From Monodelphis domestica (Eukaryota; Chordata; Mammalia; Didelphimorphia; Didelphidae), in assembly GCF_027887165.1 (NCBI RefSeq), contig NC_077228.1:178726499-178790498 (forward strand): a stretch of DNA of 64,000 nt. The letters run 5' to 3'. Made by a program: the position numbers and the translations under genes. The number at the start of each line of letters is the position of its first letter. The first letter of the stretch is position 1. Positions 23,035-36,113 of the stretch are shown here, one piece after another. The notes beneath the pieces are model-generated. The model was given only the letters and a program-made list of their open reading frames with translations, searched no databases and had not been told where the DNA came from.

Positions 23035-23223
23035 TGGTGAATGCATGCCAGGGGGAGCTGCTCTCCTCCCCATCTTCACGCATGCCTGAGTACATTTCAC
23101 TGACCCCTCTACCCAGTAGCCCAATGAGAGAGTTTCTGCCCTCCCCTGTCAGGTGTAAAGTGGTTCACATGCAGCCATGAGGGTTGTAGCTGGGCACGGT
23201 CTCTAAAAGGTTCACCATCGCCG
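23035..23223. mobile_element. Non-autonomous hAT-like element (MITE)
   Basis: The ends are inverted (TGGTGAA... / ...TTCACCA) and the flanks are 8-bp direct repeats with one mismatch: ACCTAAAC at 23027-23034 and ACTTAAAC at 23224-23231. That is the target-site length of hAT transposons. The GC-rich interior recalls a repeat common in opossum DNA. Intron 24. Confidence 0.55.
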
Positions 23224-23660
23224 ACTTAAACTATTTTCTATAGTCTTACCATTCTATTATTCCCTTCACTTTGTAGTATCTGCCCAATTTCTAAGGGATG
23301 TTTCTAAATAAGAACCTACACAAATGATGGTGGGTGAATTAGAAGTTAAATAACAATGAAAGGAAGTAACAACCTTAAAGAAAGCAATAAATAGAAAAAC
23401 ACTCATGAGCAAATTAAAAAGCCAGGTGGAGTGGGAGGTGGAGGAGAAAAATCTTTATGGCCTTTCTTATATTTTAGGATTTAGCTCTTAAGAAAAAAAA
23501 AATCACCCAAATAACAACCAATAATATGTATTATTGTAAAGCTGATCTGTTGCATTAATTTAAAGGCTTTGAAAATGGTTGGAGGGTGGGGGGAGTCAAA
23601 CCTAATTATGGTCTGCTTCTGAAGTTTGTATGTATGTGGTTCATACATAAAAGCAATTTA

Positions 23661-23933
<273 letters not shown>

Positions 23934-24599
23934 TCAAAGTATTCAGCAGGAGTAGGGTTTATATACGTAAGAAGGTAGCAGAGTACATATAAAATTTTAA
24001 GTGTTTAACTAACACAAAATTGACCATGTTCTAAGTTTAAATAAAACCGTATCTACAGATATTCTCTTAATTCTGGATGGTTCAGATGGCCAAATTAGCT
24101 AAAAAAAAAAAACAAAACTGTTATCCAGAACTGTTATTCACAGCTATTATCAGGTTATTGGTTTAGGCTTTTTTTTTTCACCTATTCAGAACAATGTATA
24201 CCTATAGATCTCAAACTATATAAAATATAAACATTCAATTTCATACAGGCCAACTTCCTATAAAAAAACTTTAGGAGGCTATTGCTAGTTAAAAAAAAAC
24301 CCCCAACAAAACTATCGATTTCATTTGAATAATGGTATTCTCACCCCAAACCACCTTCTAAATCATTATGTTAATGCTCACAGTTTTAGGAACATTTGCC
24401 AGTATTTTATTTGAATGTTATTAAGTTATATAGCCCCTGAGGTTATGAATTTTGACAAGAAAGCTTACAAAATCAATCTCAATAAGTTATAATATGAACT
24501 ACTTAAGAGGTGAGTTTGTTTTGATTTTCTATTTGTATATCTAGAGCGTAGCACAGGGTTCTGTACACAACTGAAATAATAGCTAAAGCAGTGATTCCC

Positions 24600-24905
24600 T
24601 ATAAGGTCAAAGACATAGTCTGGCCCAGTGTACACAGAGCACAGGACGTGAAGTCAGAAGGCTTGGGTTTAAATCTCACTTTTGTGACTTAACTATCTCT
24701 GGAATTAAATATATGGAAAATCTCAAGTTACAAATTTGTCAAAGGAAAGGAGAACAAACTATAGGTAGCCTTTATATAACTGAAATACAATACCACTATA
24801 CAGAGACTAACTCAAAAGAAGTCAAATGATTTGCCCATGACCATACTACTGAATTCCTAAAACTGGGGTTTGAACTCAGGGTCTTCCAATTTTAAGTTAA
24901 GTGCT
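24600..24905. mobile_element. MIR-like SINE fragments
   Basis: 24615-24720 is MIR-like in plus orientation ('GTGAAGTCAGAAGGCTTGGGTTTAAATC'). 24815-24900 is MIR-like in minus orientation ('AATGATTTGCCCATGACCATA', 'GGGGTTTGAACTCAGGGTCTTCC'). Intron 23. Confidence 0.6.
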
Positions 24906-25266
24906 ATCCTAAAGTCCAAGCTCATACTATAATACAATATAGTAATTAAATGTAAAACAAAAATGGCTTTTCAAGCCATTCTTCCTTACTGACCTCTTTT
25001 TGTCATATTTTTGTGGCAATAATAAATTAATTTTTGCACTGTAACTTTAAAAGGTTTATGCAGTACTTTTCTCAAAACCACATGTAGAAAGAACTACAAA
25101 TTTCCTATATCTTAACCAAATCTCTGAAGTTAACAGTTTTATTCATGGCCATACAACTGATTAGTAATGAAGCCAGAATTTGACTATTATAATGACTCTA
25201 TGAACACCAAACTTTTGATAATTTAACATACAATAAAATTTAAAAAGTAACTTTTAAAACTATTGC

Positions 25267-25465
25267 AGGGGGCAATTGGATGGTCCAGTGGATTGAGAGC
25301 CAGGCCCAGAGATGGCAGGTCCTGGGTTCAAATCTGACCTCAGACACTTCCCAGCTGTGTGACCCTGGGCAAGTCACTTGACCCCCATTGCCTAGCCCTT
25401 GCCACTCTTCTGTCTTGGAACCAACACACAGTATTGATTCTAAGACAGAAAGTAAGGTTTTAAAA
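25267..25465 (+). mobile_element. SINE1-type SINE, near full length
   Basis: Complete tRNA-like head with A-box-like GGATGGTCCAGTGG and B box GGTTCAAATCT, then the body 'CTGTGTGACCCTGGGCAAGT' and 3' end 'TTCTAAGACAGAAAGTAAGG', ending in an A-rich tail. Intron 23, antisense to MED13. Confidence 0.9.
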
Positions 25466-25534
25466 GAAATAAATTATTGCTATTCATATTCACTCTATGT
25501 TACAAGGTGCTTTATGTTTTTCCTTATTTGAGTT

Positions 25535-25690
25535 TCACTACAACCCTGAGTTAGGTAAACTTATAGGTACCATCCCCATTTTATAGATGAGGAAACACTA
25601 AGGCTTAGAGAAATTATGCTACTTTCCCATGGTCATATAGCTAATAAGCACCAAAGGCAGGATTTTATTCCAGAGCCACCATTCTATTTA
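25535..25690 (-). mobile_element. MIR-like SINE fragment
   Basis: 'CCATTTTATAGATGAGGAAACACTAAGGCTTAGAG' type text and 'CATAGCTAATAAG' are the MIR complement. Intron 23. Confidence 0.65.
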
Positions 25691-26108
25691 ACTCAAAATA
25701 TAACTATTTTAAGTTTGTTCAGGGAATGTTAGATTTGCTTCCCAATGAAGTTCAAGCCATCTATGTTCCGGTGGAGCTGAGTATAGTATTAGGCAAACAA
25801 TATTTAATAGTCTGATTAGCTATGTAGCCATATAAAACTAAAATGAGTAACTTGAGAATTCAAAAACAGATCTTCAAAATAAATAAAAAAGAAATAAGGT
25901 TCATAAAAAAATCTAATATGGATTTTTCCTTTAACTTCTCTTTGCAGACTAAAAAGTAATAAATAAAATAAAAAATCCCAAAACTTATACAGTTGCTATT
26001 TGAAGCTATTCATAAGAGGTATTCTGATAAGCATACCTAAGTACTATGTCATTCCTTTTTAAAAGAATAAAAGTTCATAAACTCCCATACTTAGGTGAAA
26101 TTTTATTA

Positions 26109-26408
<300 letters not shown>

Positions 26409-26507
26409 TTAAAAACCCCACAAAATAATCAGGAAATGAAAATGACAAAGAATTTTTTTTTTAATGCTTAACCATGGTAAAAAACCCTACAAACAAGAAT
26501 TTGCTTA

Positions 26508-26717
<210 letters not shown>

Positions 26718-26862
26718 CTAGAAATTGCAGACAAATAATGTTACAAATGTGGAATATGTAATCCAGAGATCAGATTATGTTCTAGGTTAAATATATGCAA
26801 CTGATATTCTGGCAGAATGTTGAACTCAATCACTGATATAGAACCAAAGTAAATGATAAGGT

Positions 26863-27267
26863 AGTGTTTTCCCAAACTACTTGGCCACAGAACACTCTTG
26901 GTCTTGAAATATATAGATGAAACCCATAAATGATGGTAATTGCTGAGGGAAGACAAAAGAATGTGGAGAGAAAAAAATCACAATGCAGGTGAAAGAAAAA
27001 TCTAAGGTTTGTCACAATGAAGGAAGGAGTGGTGATGCTCCACCACCATGAGTGCTCACCACTCTCAGGTTCCTCTACTTCTTCCCCTATTCCAGGTACA
27101 ACAAATTGTTCTGTCCTCCCCCTGGCTCCAACCGGTCTCAGGAACAAGGCTACACATTGAAGATGTCAGTGACCATTTGGAGCTGTCATTGATTTTCTCA
27201 TGGAACCTTATTCACATTTACATGTGTAAAACCAGGATTCCATGGAACCCAATTTGGGAAACGTGGC
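26863..27267. mobile_element. hAT-like DNA transposon relic with inverted ends
   Basis: Terminal AGTGTTTTCCCAAAC (from 26863) and GTTTGGGAAACGTGGC-like complement (27253-27267) form an inverted repeat. Both continue inward to 'CCACAGAAC' and its imperfect complement 'CCATGGAACCC'. This matches the CAGTGTTTCCCAAAC end of Charlie-type hAT elements. Intron 21. Confidence 0.5.
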
Positions 27268-27989
27268 TATATAAAGTTTAGCTTAAAAAAAAAAATGAAG
27301 CTTCCTGATTGTTTATCAAAATCTATTTAACTAAATAAGAAACTTGTCAGTCAACCTAGATAAAATCAAAAGCTGAGTTTAAGAATTACCCTAAAAGCTT
27401 TAAAAAGAAATAGGCTCTGAGTGAAAAAAAATTCCAACAGTTTAGTAGCATTAGCTCACCCCAAACTTTAGCTACTTCTGGTATAGTCTGTAACAGACAA
27501 CAGAGATGTGTCAAAATCTTTAAGTCTGTGCAAACCCTGTTATGTATGACAGAAAAGTCAACCCCCCCTTTTGTGACCTCCACCCCTCCTTCCCCCTTTA
27601 GCATCACAGATCTTGATTACATCCATATAACTATTTTCACTGTTTCTAATGAGAAATGTAATTAAATGAACAAAGTAAATGAAACATTTTTGCAAGTTTG
27701 CCAAATTGCTGTCAGTTTCTCCAGAAAGTTTAGATGGAAAATAATAAAATATATAATATACTTTCCTAAATTACTATTATCTGATACATATACATACATA
27801 TTCTCTTCCCTTTTGTCCCTCCCCCTGCAATAATCAATGAATTGCTATTGTTACTAAGACATTTTGGAAAACTGATTTGAATCCAGAAAAGTAAAGAATG
27901 CCCTTTAAAATGCCCTGTTAAACTCAATTTTACCCAAACACAGAGCTATTTCACACATTCTTAATTGAATTAGGATATATTACTCTTAC

Positions 27990-28206
27990 CTGTACAGAAA
28001 CAGTACTCTTAAGATGAGGTGGAAGAGTTTGGACCATTTCCAAGAAGCATCTAAGTAGACCCAAGGTCCATACATTAGAATTAGAGCTCTCATCTTTATT
28101 TTCATATGTAAAAGGATCAATTATGTAAACAACAATTGCAGGTGGATAAGTGATTGCATGTGAATCACCATCTGTTGGGATTCCCACCTTATCTCTATCC
28201 ATAGTG
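27990..28206 (-). CDS. MED13: MED13 exon 21
   Basis: 217 nt. Encodes '[20 protein letters not shown]', '[20 protein letters not shown]' and '[20 protein letters not shown]'. The hydrophobic strand '[10 protein letters not shown]' belongs to the start of the PIWI-like fold. Acceptor AAATTACAG, donor CAG|gtaaga. Confidence 0.96.
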
Positions 28207-28449
28207 CTGTAATTTAAAAAGGAAATTTAACAGTCAATAGTCTAATAAACATTTATTAATGTCTATTATTGTTCCATCAGAATATGCACTATGCTATACC
28301 ATTGGGACACCCCTCTTCAAAAAGCAAAATATAGTCTATATTCTCAAGAACTAATAGTATAAAGGGGGAAATTATGCAAATAGCTACATACAAAAACAAG
28401 CTTATATAAAGGATTAACTGGAAAACACCAGCATTAAGGAGGATTGGAA

Positions 28450-28767
28450 ATGGTTTCCTGGAGATGAAGAATGTCATTTGAGGAACAAGGAAGTCAGTGT
28501 TGTCAGAATGTAGAGTGCATAGATATAAGACTAGAAGGGAAGATAGTTATGAAGGGCTTTCAATGCCCAAGAGAGGATTTTATATTTGATCTTCAAAGTG
28601 ACAGAGACCCTCTGGAGTTTACCAAGTTGGAGAGTGACCTGGTCAGACATGTAGTTTATTTAGGAAGATCACATTGGCAGCTGAGTGGAGGATGGACTAG
28701 AGTGAAAAGAGATTTGTGGCAGAAAGAAATTGATGGGGATACTATTGCAATAATTTCGCATTTTTAA
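28450..28767 (-). mobile_element. L2 LINE fragment
   Basis: The plus strand is the complement of L2: 'GAAGGGCTTTCAATGCC', 'GAGGATTTTATATTTGATC', 'GACCTGGTCAGACATG', 'GATCACATTGGCAGCTGAGTGG'. An open frame on the plus strand here (98 codons) is therefore antisense LINE and not a gene. Intron 20. Confidence 0.7.
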
Positions 28768-28897
28768 GCTTTTATTTATAAACTATACCAGTTAAATTTT
28801 CATCAAAATTAAATTCCCAAAGGGAAAAACAAAAATAAAGTCTAAAACTCATTCTAAACAATGAGCTATTTCTCATTTATAATATATATATTTTTAC

Positions 28898-29354
28898 CTT
28901 TCAGACACTTCTGGATGTGGCTGAGTAGGACCAGAGGATGCCTCTGCTGAGACTCCAGCAGTCTGTAGAGTTGGGGGCTGTTGCCCCCCTAACTGGGCAC
29001 TTTGAACAGTGGCTGCTTGTGTAGCCATAGATCCAGCAGCAGCATTGTTCATGCTTCCAAAAGGTGGAAACGAAGGCTGTTTATTGGCTGACATTCCACT
29101 GCTTATGTTGGTGGTGGAGGAGGAAGAGGATGAGGTTGTAGTCAAAGTAGAATTTGTTGTGGTGACTGCAGAAGACACAGAGCTACCTGAAGTCATGGTG
29201 CTGCTAGTTGTGGTTGCTGGGGTGGCAGACGGAGTGTTTGAATTCCCAGTATTTATCAGCTGAGGTGGAGTAGTCAGAGACTGACTTGTGGGGACAATCA
29301 AATTTGGCTGGGAAAGTAAAGAGCTATCCAATGGCTGAGAAGCAAGGTAAGGAC
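28898..29354 (-). CDS. MED13: MED13 exon 20 (Ser/Thr-rich linker)
   Basis: 457 nt. After '[18 protein letters not shown]' it encodes a long low-complexity, presumably disordered linker rich in Ser, Thr, Gln and Pro, including runs of Thr and six consecutive Ser. It then continues '[15 protein letters not shown]' and '[12 protein letters not shown]'. The linker is the most divergent part of this gene relative to placental MED13 and separates MID-like from PIWI-like parts. Acceptor CATCTTTAG, donor AAG|gtaaaa. Confidence 0.94.
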
Positions 29355-29812
29355 CTAAAGATGACAGAGCACAGGGTATATATTTAATTCTTAATTTTTA
29401 TTAATCAAATTTGTCTCCATTTTATATATTAATTAAATTTGTATCAGTTGCTTTTATAATTATTAAGCATCCATAATTTGCAAGATAACATTTACTAGCA
29501 TTTATATAATAAAAAGATTAAGACACTGTAGTTAATAAAATGTAAACTGGCACCATATAAATGATCATTCAAGTAAAAATGTTCTATTTCCAAAGAACAA
29601 GGAACTTTGCTTTTTTCTTCTGACAGAAGGTCTATCACCTTAAAAAGATTAAGATTATGGTATTTAACATTATAGTGTTACTCTTACTAAGTTGCAACCC
29701 TACCCACCCTTCTGAAGTCATTAATGGGTGACAAACCAAATGACAGTTCTTGTAGAACTTCCCTTTGTAACATTTCTCCTAATGTAGTATCTGTAGTTTT
29801 CTTGAGGCAGCT

Positions 29813-29945
29813 AGGTAGCAAAGTGGATAAACCTCTGAACTGGAGTCAGAAGACCTTGGTTCAAATTCTATGTCAGATGCTAGCGGCTTGACCTTGGGGC
29901 TCAATGGTTTCTAAGGTTCTTCCAGCTCTTAATCTATGATCTGAT
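29813..29945 (+). mobile_element. tRNA-derived marsupial SINE (MAR/MIR-like), partial
   Basis: 'GAGGCAGCTAGGTAGCAAAGTGGATAAA' head and 'GGAGTCAGAAGACCTTGGTTCAAATTC' give A- and B-box-like segments. The body is shortened. Intron 19. Confidence 0.65.
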
Positions 29946-30310
29946 GAACCAAAGGTTAGATGAAATACACTATGAGATACATGGCAATATCCAGCAAATT
30001 TTTAGCACCAGTCCACAAGGCTTGCCACATAATAAATGTGGCAATAACATGGCTAAACTAGAACCTTGCTCTAAGGTCACCAATTAAATATCTCTTGGAT
30101 ATTTGTCAAGTAAAAATGCTGCCTTTAAAAAGTTATGTTGATGAATTCTACAGTAAGACAATAATGTAGTTTGTACACTATCCTTAGATTGAACACTGAA
30201 CAGTCATAGGATATTATACAAGCTTAAGTCTCTGATTTCAATCCATTTATAAAGTTACTAACCTTGAGTTATAAGTAAAAATCCTTCATGTTTTTCAGGC
30301 CCAATAATCA

Positions 30311-30586
<276 letters not shown>

Positions 30587-30954
30587 CTACAAAACACACA
30601 AAGAGAGTGACAAAGCTAGTGAATTCATAACAGTATATAGATGGATACATTTTTTTAAAAAAGCATCTGTTAAAAATAAAGAAAAATCATCCTTTACTCC
30701 TTTTTATAGGGTAGTCAAAGGGGTTTGGCATCAAGATTAGTGATAAATGATTCATGCTATTAGAGGTCTAGCTTCAGAATTTTAGATACATTAATACTTC
30801 CTCTTACTCAAAATTAAAATATCACACACAACTCATTTAAGTGACATATCAAGAATTATAATACGATATTACTTGATGAAAAAAACTATAAAATATATAG
30901 ATAGACATTTAAAATGAGTGTATAGCCTTAGTATAGAGGCAATGTGTTATATAC

Positions 30955-31095
30955 AGCATATAGAGGGGCTGGCCCCAGAGTCAGAAGATTTGTATTTTTA
31001 AGTCCTACCTCTGATAAACACTAGTTATCTTGACCTTGGACAAATAATTTATATTCCAAGTGCCTTAGGCAACATGGTAGGAAATCTGCTGATCT
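30955..31095 (+). mobile_element. Old tRNA-core SINE fragment
   Basis: 'GCCCCAGAGTCAGAAGATTTGTATTTTTAAGTCC' and 'TATCTTGACCTTGGACAAAT' recall MIR/MAR SINE bodies. Diverged. Intron 18. Confidence 0.45.
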
Positions 31096-31519
31096 GCAAG
31101 ATTGGGGTAAAGTTTCTACAAGGGGAATACTCTACACAGATGAAATTACTGATTTGTACCCCTCTCCCCCAAATTATCATGACTTCCAAAATAGCATGAG
31201 AAAGAAAATTGATATAGAAATAAATTAAATTCTTATGGATCTACATATAGTTATCATGATGTGTACATGCTTGAAATTTATGATGAGTTGAAAGATCTTA
31301 CTAAAGCCCATGAAGAAACTGTCTTTTTAAAAATTTCACATATATTTAAAGTAAATAAAAACATATTAAAGAAAATACAACCGTAAGTATTATGTGTGTG
31401 TATATAACAACCCCACCCCCCCCAACCTAACTCTCCTTCCACACACTGACAAGAATCATAAATTGAAATAGTTGGTAAAATAGTTGGTCAGGAAAAACAA
31501 AGAATTAAAACTATAATTA

Positions 31520-31849
<330 letters not shown>

Positions 31850-32015
31850 TTATTGCATTAAAGAGCATATACGTAAGTAGAAGAAATGTACTCCTTACTT
31901 AGATTAATATGAAGCAGTATGTTACTTACTTGAGAACACTACAAATTAGAAAAGACTCAGAAAAAACCACAGTGATTTAAGGACACTTAACCAATCAATA
32001 ATTCCATACATGTTA

Positions 32016-32228
<213 letters not shown>

Positions 32229-32654
32229 CTATAGAAAAGCAACTCCTACAATTTTTCAATTTTATCAACTACCAATACACAAGTTGTTCTTTGACTAACT
32301 TCATAATTATTAATCATATCCACTTATTTTCCTTTTAGACACATTAAACTGCTCACAGAATTTCCATAGTGAAAAAAGGCCTACATGGCAAAGGGTAGAG
32401 ACATTAAAATTCTGATCTGGATTTTGGAATTCTCTTGTGATGTAATTTTTCTACACTATTATCAGAAAACAGTTAACTAGGATAGTTATATGGATTTAAT
32501 TATACATCACCTAATAGACCCATTCAAACTGCTATCATTCAAGTCAAATTGTTGTTACCAATTACTGGTTAATCTACAGATTATCCATGTTTTTATTTTT
32601 ATTTTTCATGGACCAGCCACATAAGCATTTTACTACTTTGATCACATGATTTAA

Positions 32655-32815
32655 GAAGAAAAGGTTGTTGATTTGGAGTCAGGAGAAACATGGTCTTGAA
32701 TTCCACCTCTTATACTATGTAATCACTTAATTCCTAAATTCCTCTGAGTCTCAGTTTCCCCATCTGCAACAGTACTAGTTTAAACACTTACCTCCCCAAG
32801 GATATTCAGGATTAA
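32655..32815 (+). mobile_element. MIR SINE fragment
   Basis: 'TTGATTTGGAGTCAGGAGAAACATGG' and 'CCTCTGAGTCTCAGTTTCCCCATCTGCAA'-type MIR core and 3' text. Intron 16. Confidence 0.75.
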
Positions 32816-33184
32816 ATTGAGAATGTATTCTTGATATAATCAATTCTTCCCCTTGTACTCCTCTACTCCCCTACATAACAAAGTTGGCTATCATCCAGTT
32901 TTGGCCTGATATTCCTTCACCTAAACACTTTCAGTTTTAATTTCTCTTTATTCAAAGCAATATCAAAGTGATGACTTAAATCTACTAAATACCAAAATAA
33001 TCCAAGATCTCTCCTGCCAAACGTATGTCAATGCCCTAACAATAAACCATAAAATAACTATTTGATTCATAAGGCAGTTCTCTAACTCATTAAATTACAA
33101 AATTCTCTTTTGATTTCAGTGCTAGTGTAGGGAATATCTGTCAAAGAAACTCCCTTTATCAATACAGATGGGCACCTTCTCTTC

Positions 33185-33275
33185 AATTTATGGTTTTAGA
33201 GAGCTGTCCAGAGCACTGAGAGGTTAAGTGACTGACTAGTCCAGTTCACAGAGCTGGAATGTGTTAGGACCTTTA
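33185..33275 (-). mobile_element. MIR-like SINE fragment
   Basis: 'GAGAGGTTAAGTGACTGACTAG' and 'TTCACAGAGCTGGAATGTG' match the MIR core complement. A G-rich run (33494-33512) lies some 220 nt further right in the same intron 16. Confidence 0.45.
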
Positions 33276-33779
33276 GGAGATCATTATGTCTCTGGGACTA
33301 AGTCTTTATGACTGACAAGGCAACACCTCTATTCCAATTGAAATTACAAATTACTATAATTAAAACATATAGTTTTATAAAAATTTGAAATGGACTGTTA
33401 AAAAAAACCAAAATCTTGGGAATCGTGATTTAGCAAAACTTAATCAACCCAATAATTCAAGATCCACATTCTGAAATGGTTTTATCTTTTTTTGGGGGGG
33501 GGGGGAGGGGGGTAAACACTTGCTTTTAATCATTCTTGAGGCATACTTTTAACAGTATGCTTTGCTCAAACTCAAACATTGCTCAAATGAAACTCCCCCC
33601 AATCTTTACCCATATTGATCTGAGGAGGCAACACCATTGACTACCCTCTTGACGTTGATATTCTCCCCTGATTGGGTATTGATGACACAATTTCCTTCTG
33701 CCCTCTTGATAGCTCCTTCTCGGTCTTTTTTACAGGATGACCCATACATACATATATATATAATTAAAAACACATGACC

Positions 33780-34965
33780 ACTATTCATGGACATATCTGA
33801 AACATCATTATCTCTCAGAGTCCTCATTAGCTATCATAAGTTTAATGATCTGCACAGAATAGTCAAAGACTACTTCCCTTTTCAATCTCCTTTGCTAGAC
33901 TCATCAGCTCATTCCACTAATTTAAGGGGTGAACCACAAGGTTCTATTCTGAGAGATTTTCTTTTCTTTCCACTACTTCATTCCATGGTCTCAACAACTA
34001 TGTATATTTAATAATCATCTCTATGTTGACGATTTCTCAAATCAAGCAATATGACTCTAAGCTCTACTGACCTACAGTCTAAAACCTCTGCCTTTCAGAC
34101 ATCTCAAAATGGATGGCCAGTAGGTATTTTAAACTGAACTTTCCCTCTAAGTCCTCTCTCACTCATACTTCTCTAATACTGTAGCTGAAAATGGCATTCA
34201 CTCAGTCTCCCACACTGACACAACTTAGGTATATCCTCAACTCCTCACTGTCTCAACTCCATGCCTCCAATCCAATCCAATGTGTTAGTTTCACCTTTTC
34301 CACATCTCTTGAACATGTTCAACCATTCTGGTGCAGGCCCTTATTATTACCTTAAACCTAGTTTAACGTTGCTAGTGCAATGGCCTGATTCAAGTCTCTT
34401 TCCACTCTATTCCAATCCATCCTTCATTTAGCCACCAAAGTGATTTTCCTAAAGTATAGGTCCAACCATGTCACATCCATGCTCAATAAATTCCAGTAGC
34501 TTCCTATGACCTCTAGGAACAAATATGAAATATAATACTCTAGTATTCAAAGCCTACTCTTCCTTCTCTATCTTTTCAGTCTTCATACACCTTACACCCT
34601 ACCACATAGTCTTCAATCCAGAAACACAGTTCTTTGGGTTGTTCAACAAAGAAGAATCAAATTGTTTCTGGCTTGGAATACTTTTTTCCTCCACATCTCT
34701 ATTTACTTCTCCACCCCTGCTTCCTTCAAGGTCTAGCTAATATTCCATCTTCTACAGGAAGCCTTTTCATCCCCTTGAAAATTATTTCCTGTATATAATT
34801 CGTCTATATATAATATACATTTCCTTTACATAATTTCTTTGCTTATTGTTTCCCTCGTTAAGACTGTGAGCTTCTAGGCACTGTCTTTTCCTTTTATCTC
34901 CAGTGCTTAGTACCTGCCACAGAGTTGGTCTCAATTCATTATCAAAAACTATTTATTGGGTTTTA
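33780..34965 (+). mobile_element. L2 LINE, long decayed 3' portion
   Basis: Sense L2 from the reverse-transcriptase region ('CTATGTTGACGATTTC' at 34021-34036, a degraded YVDD box) through 'GGCCCTTATTATTACC', 'CCACCAAAGTGATTTTCCTAAAG', 'CATGTCACATCCATGCTCAATAAATTCCAGTAG' type landmarks to the 3' end. Numerous stops. Intron 16, antisense to MED13. Confidence 0.75.
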
Positions 34966-35170
34966 TGTAATAAAAACAGAACTCAATTCCCCTCTTCAAC
35001 TCCTAAACTTGCTCTTTTGTGAATATTCTTATTTCTACTGAAGGCATCTATCGAAGGCCAAGTGCTTCAGTATAGGGACAAAATTATTTCCTGCATGCAT
35101 TTGTGAAAATTTGTAATACAAATAGATTAACTGAATATGCCAATAATATAAAAAAAATCACAGAATTTTA

Positions 35171-35312
35171 GGGAGCAGCTTGGTAGCTCAGTGGAGTGAG
35201 AGCCAGGCCTAGAGAAAGGATGTCATAGGTTCAAATCTGGCCTCAGACATTTCCCAGCCTCAATACACAGTACTGATCCCCAAGACTGAAGGTAAGGGTT
35301 AAAAAAAAAAAG
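35171..35312 (+). mobile_element. SINE1-type SINE, internally deleted, with exact target-site duplication
   Basis: Head 'GGTAGCTCAGTGGAGTGAGAGCC' and B box GGTTCAAATCTGG are present. The middle from the conserved TGTGACCCTGGG to the TTCTGCC region is missing, and the 3' end 'CCAAGACTGAAGGTAAGGG' plus A tail follow. Flanked by the exact 15-bp repeat AATCACAGAATTTTA at 35156-35170 and 35313-35327. Intron 16. Confidence 0.9.
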
Positions 35313-35394
35313 AATCACAGAATTTTAAAAGGGAACCATAGTGTGTTCAACAAGTGCAATTTACATACAAAAGGAAACCCATCATAACATACTC

Positions 35395-35645
35395 AACAGG
35401 TGGTCATGGAGCCTCTGTTTGAAGACTTCCAAGGAGGGAGAAACCCACTACACCTCTTCTGGAAGCCCATTCTATGTTGGGGCAGCTCTTACTATTAAAA
35501 GTCTTCCTGCATAAATGAGTCTATTTGCAACTTTTATAAGTTGCTCCCATTTCTGACCCTAGGGTCAAAGAGAACAAGTTTAATCCTTTCCCTACCCAAT
35601 AGTCTTTCAAATCCTTGAAAGGAGCTACCTACCATAACTCTGCCA
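35395..35645 (-). mobile_element. CR1/L3-type LINE 3' fragment
   Basis: 'TGTTTGAAGACTTCCAAGGAGGG', 'GGAAGCCCATTCTATG' and 'TCAAATCCTTGAAAGGAGCTA' are the complement of a CR1/L3 3' region. A sense copy is at 41535-41775. Intron 16. Confidence 0.55.
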
Positions 35646-35654
35646 AGTCTTTTC

Positions 35655-35872
35655 TGATTCTTTTTTTTTTTTTAAACACCGTTACCTTTCATCTTAGAAT
35701 CAACACTGTGTATTGGTTCCAAAGCAGAAGAAAAGTAAAACCTGGGTAATGGGGGGTTAAGTGACTTGTCCAGGGTCACACAGCTAGAAAGTATCTGAGG
35801 CCAGACTTGAACCCAGGATCTCCTGTCTCTAGGCCTGATTCTCAATCTACTGAGCCACCTAGCTTGCCTCCA
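35655..35872 (-). mobile_element. SINE1-type SINE, near full length
   Basis: T run, 'AACACTGTGTATTGGTTCCAAAGCAG', 'GACTTGTCCAGGGTCACACAGC', 'CTACTGAGCCACCTAGCT' head. Intron 16, sense to MED13. Confidence 0.88.
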
Positions 35873-36113
35873 ACATGCTGATCTTCATATAAGAAAAGAC
35901 TCGAGGCACTGGATCTGTTTTGAATTAGTAAAAAGTATCTAAAAATAAAAGCCAGTCTGAATATCCTTGAAAATTTTAAAGCAGTACGCAATACAATTTT
36001 AAGAGATGCGCTTAGCTACATAGGAAATCATACATTTCTTACTAAATACTGAAAACAATAAACAGATATAGAGGGGGAAAGTTTAAAAAATCCTATTAAG
36101 TTAGCACACTTAC

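Noticed and set aside
28471..28767. A 98-codon plus-strand open frame in intron 20
   Set aside because: The DNA is antisense L2 LINE sequence, and the translation resembles no known protein.
29009..29263. An 84-codon plus-strand frame rich in Val and Glu
   Set aside because: It is antisense to the Ser/Thr codon runs of MED13 exon 20.
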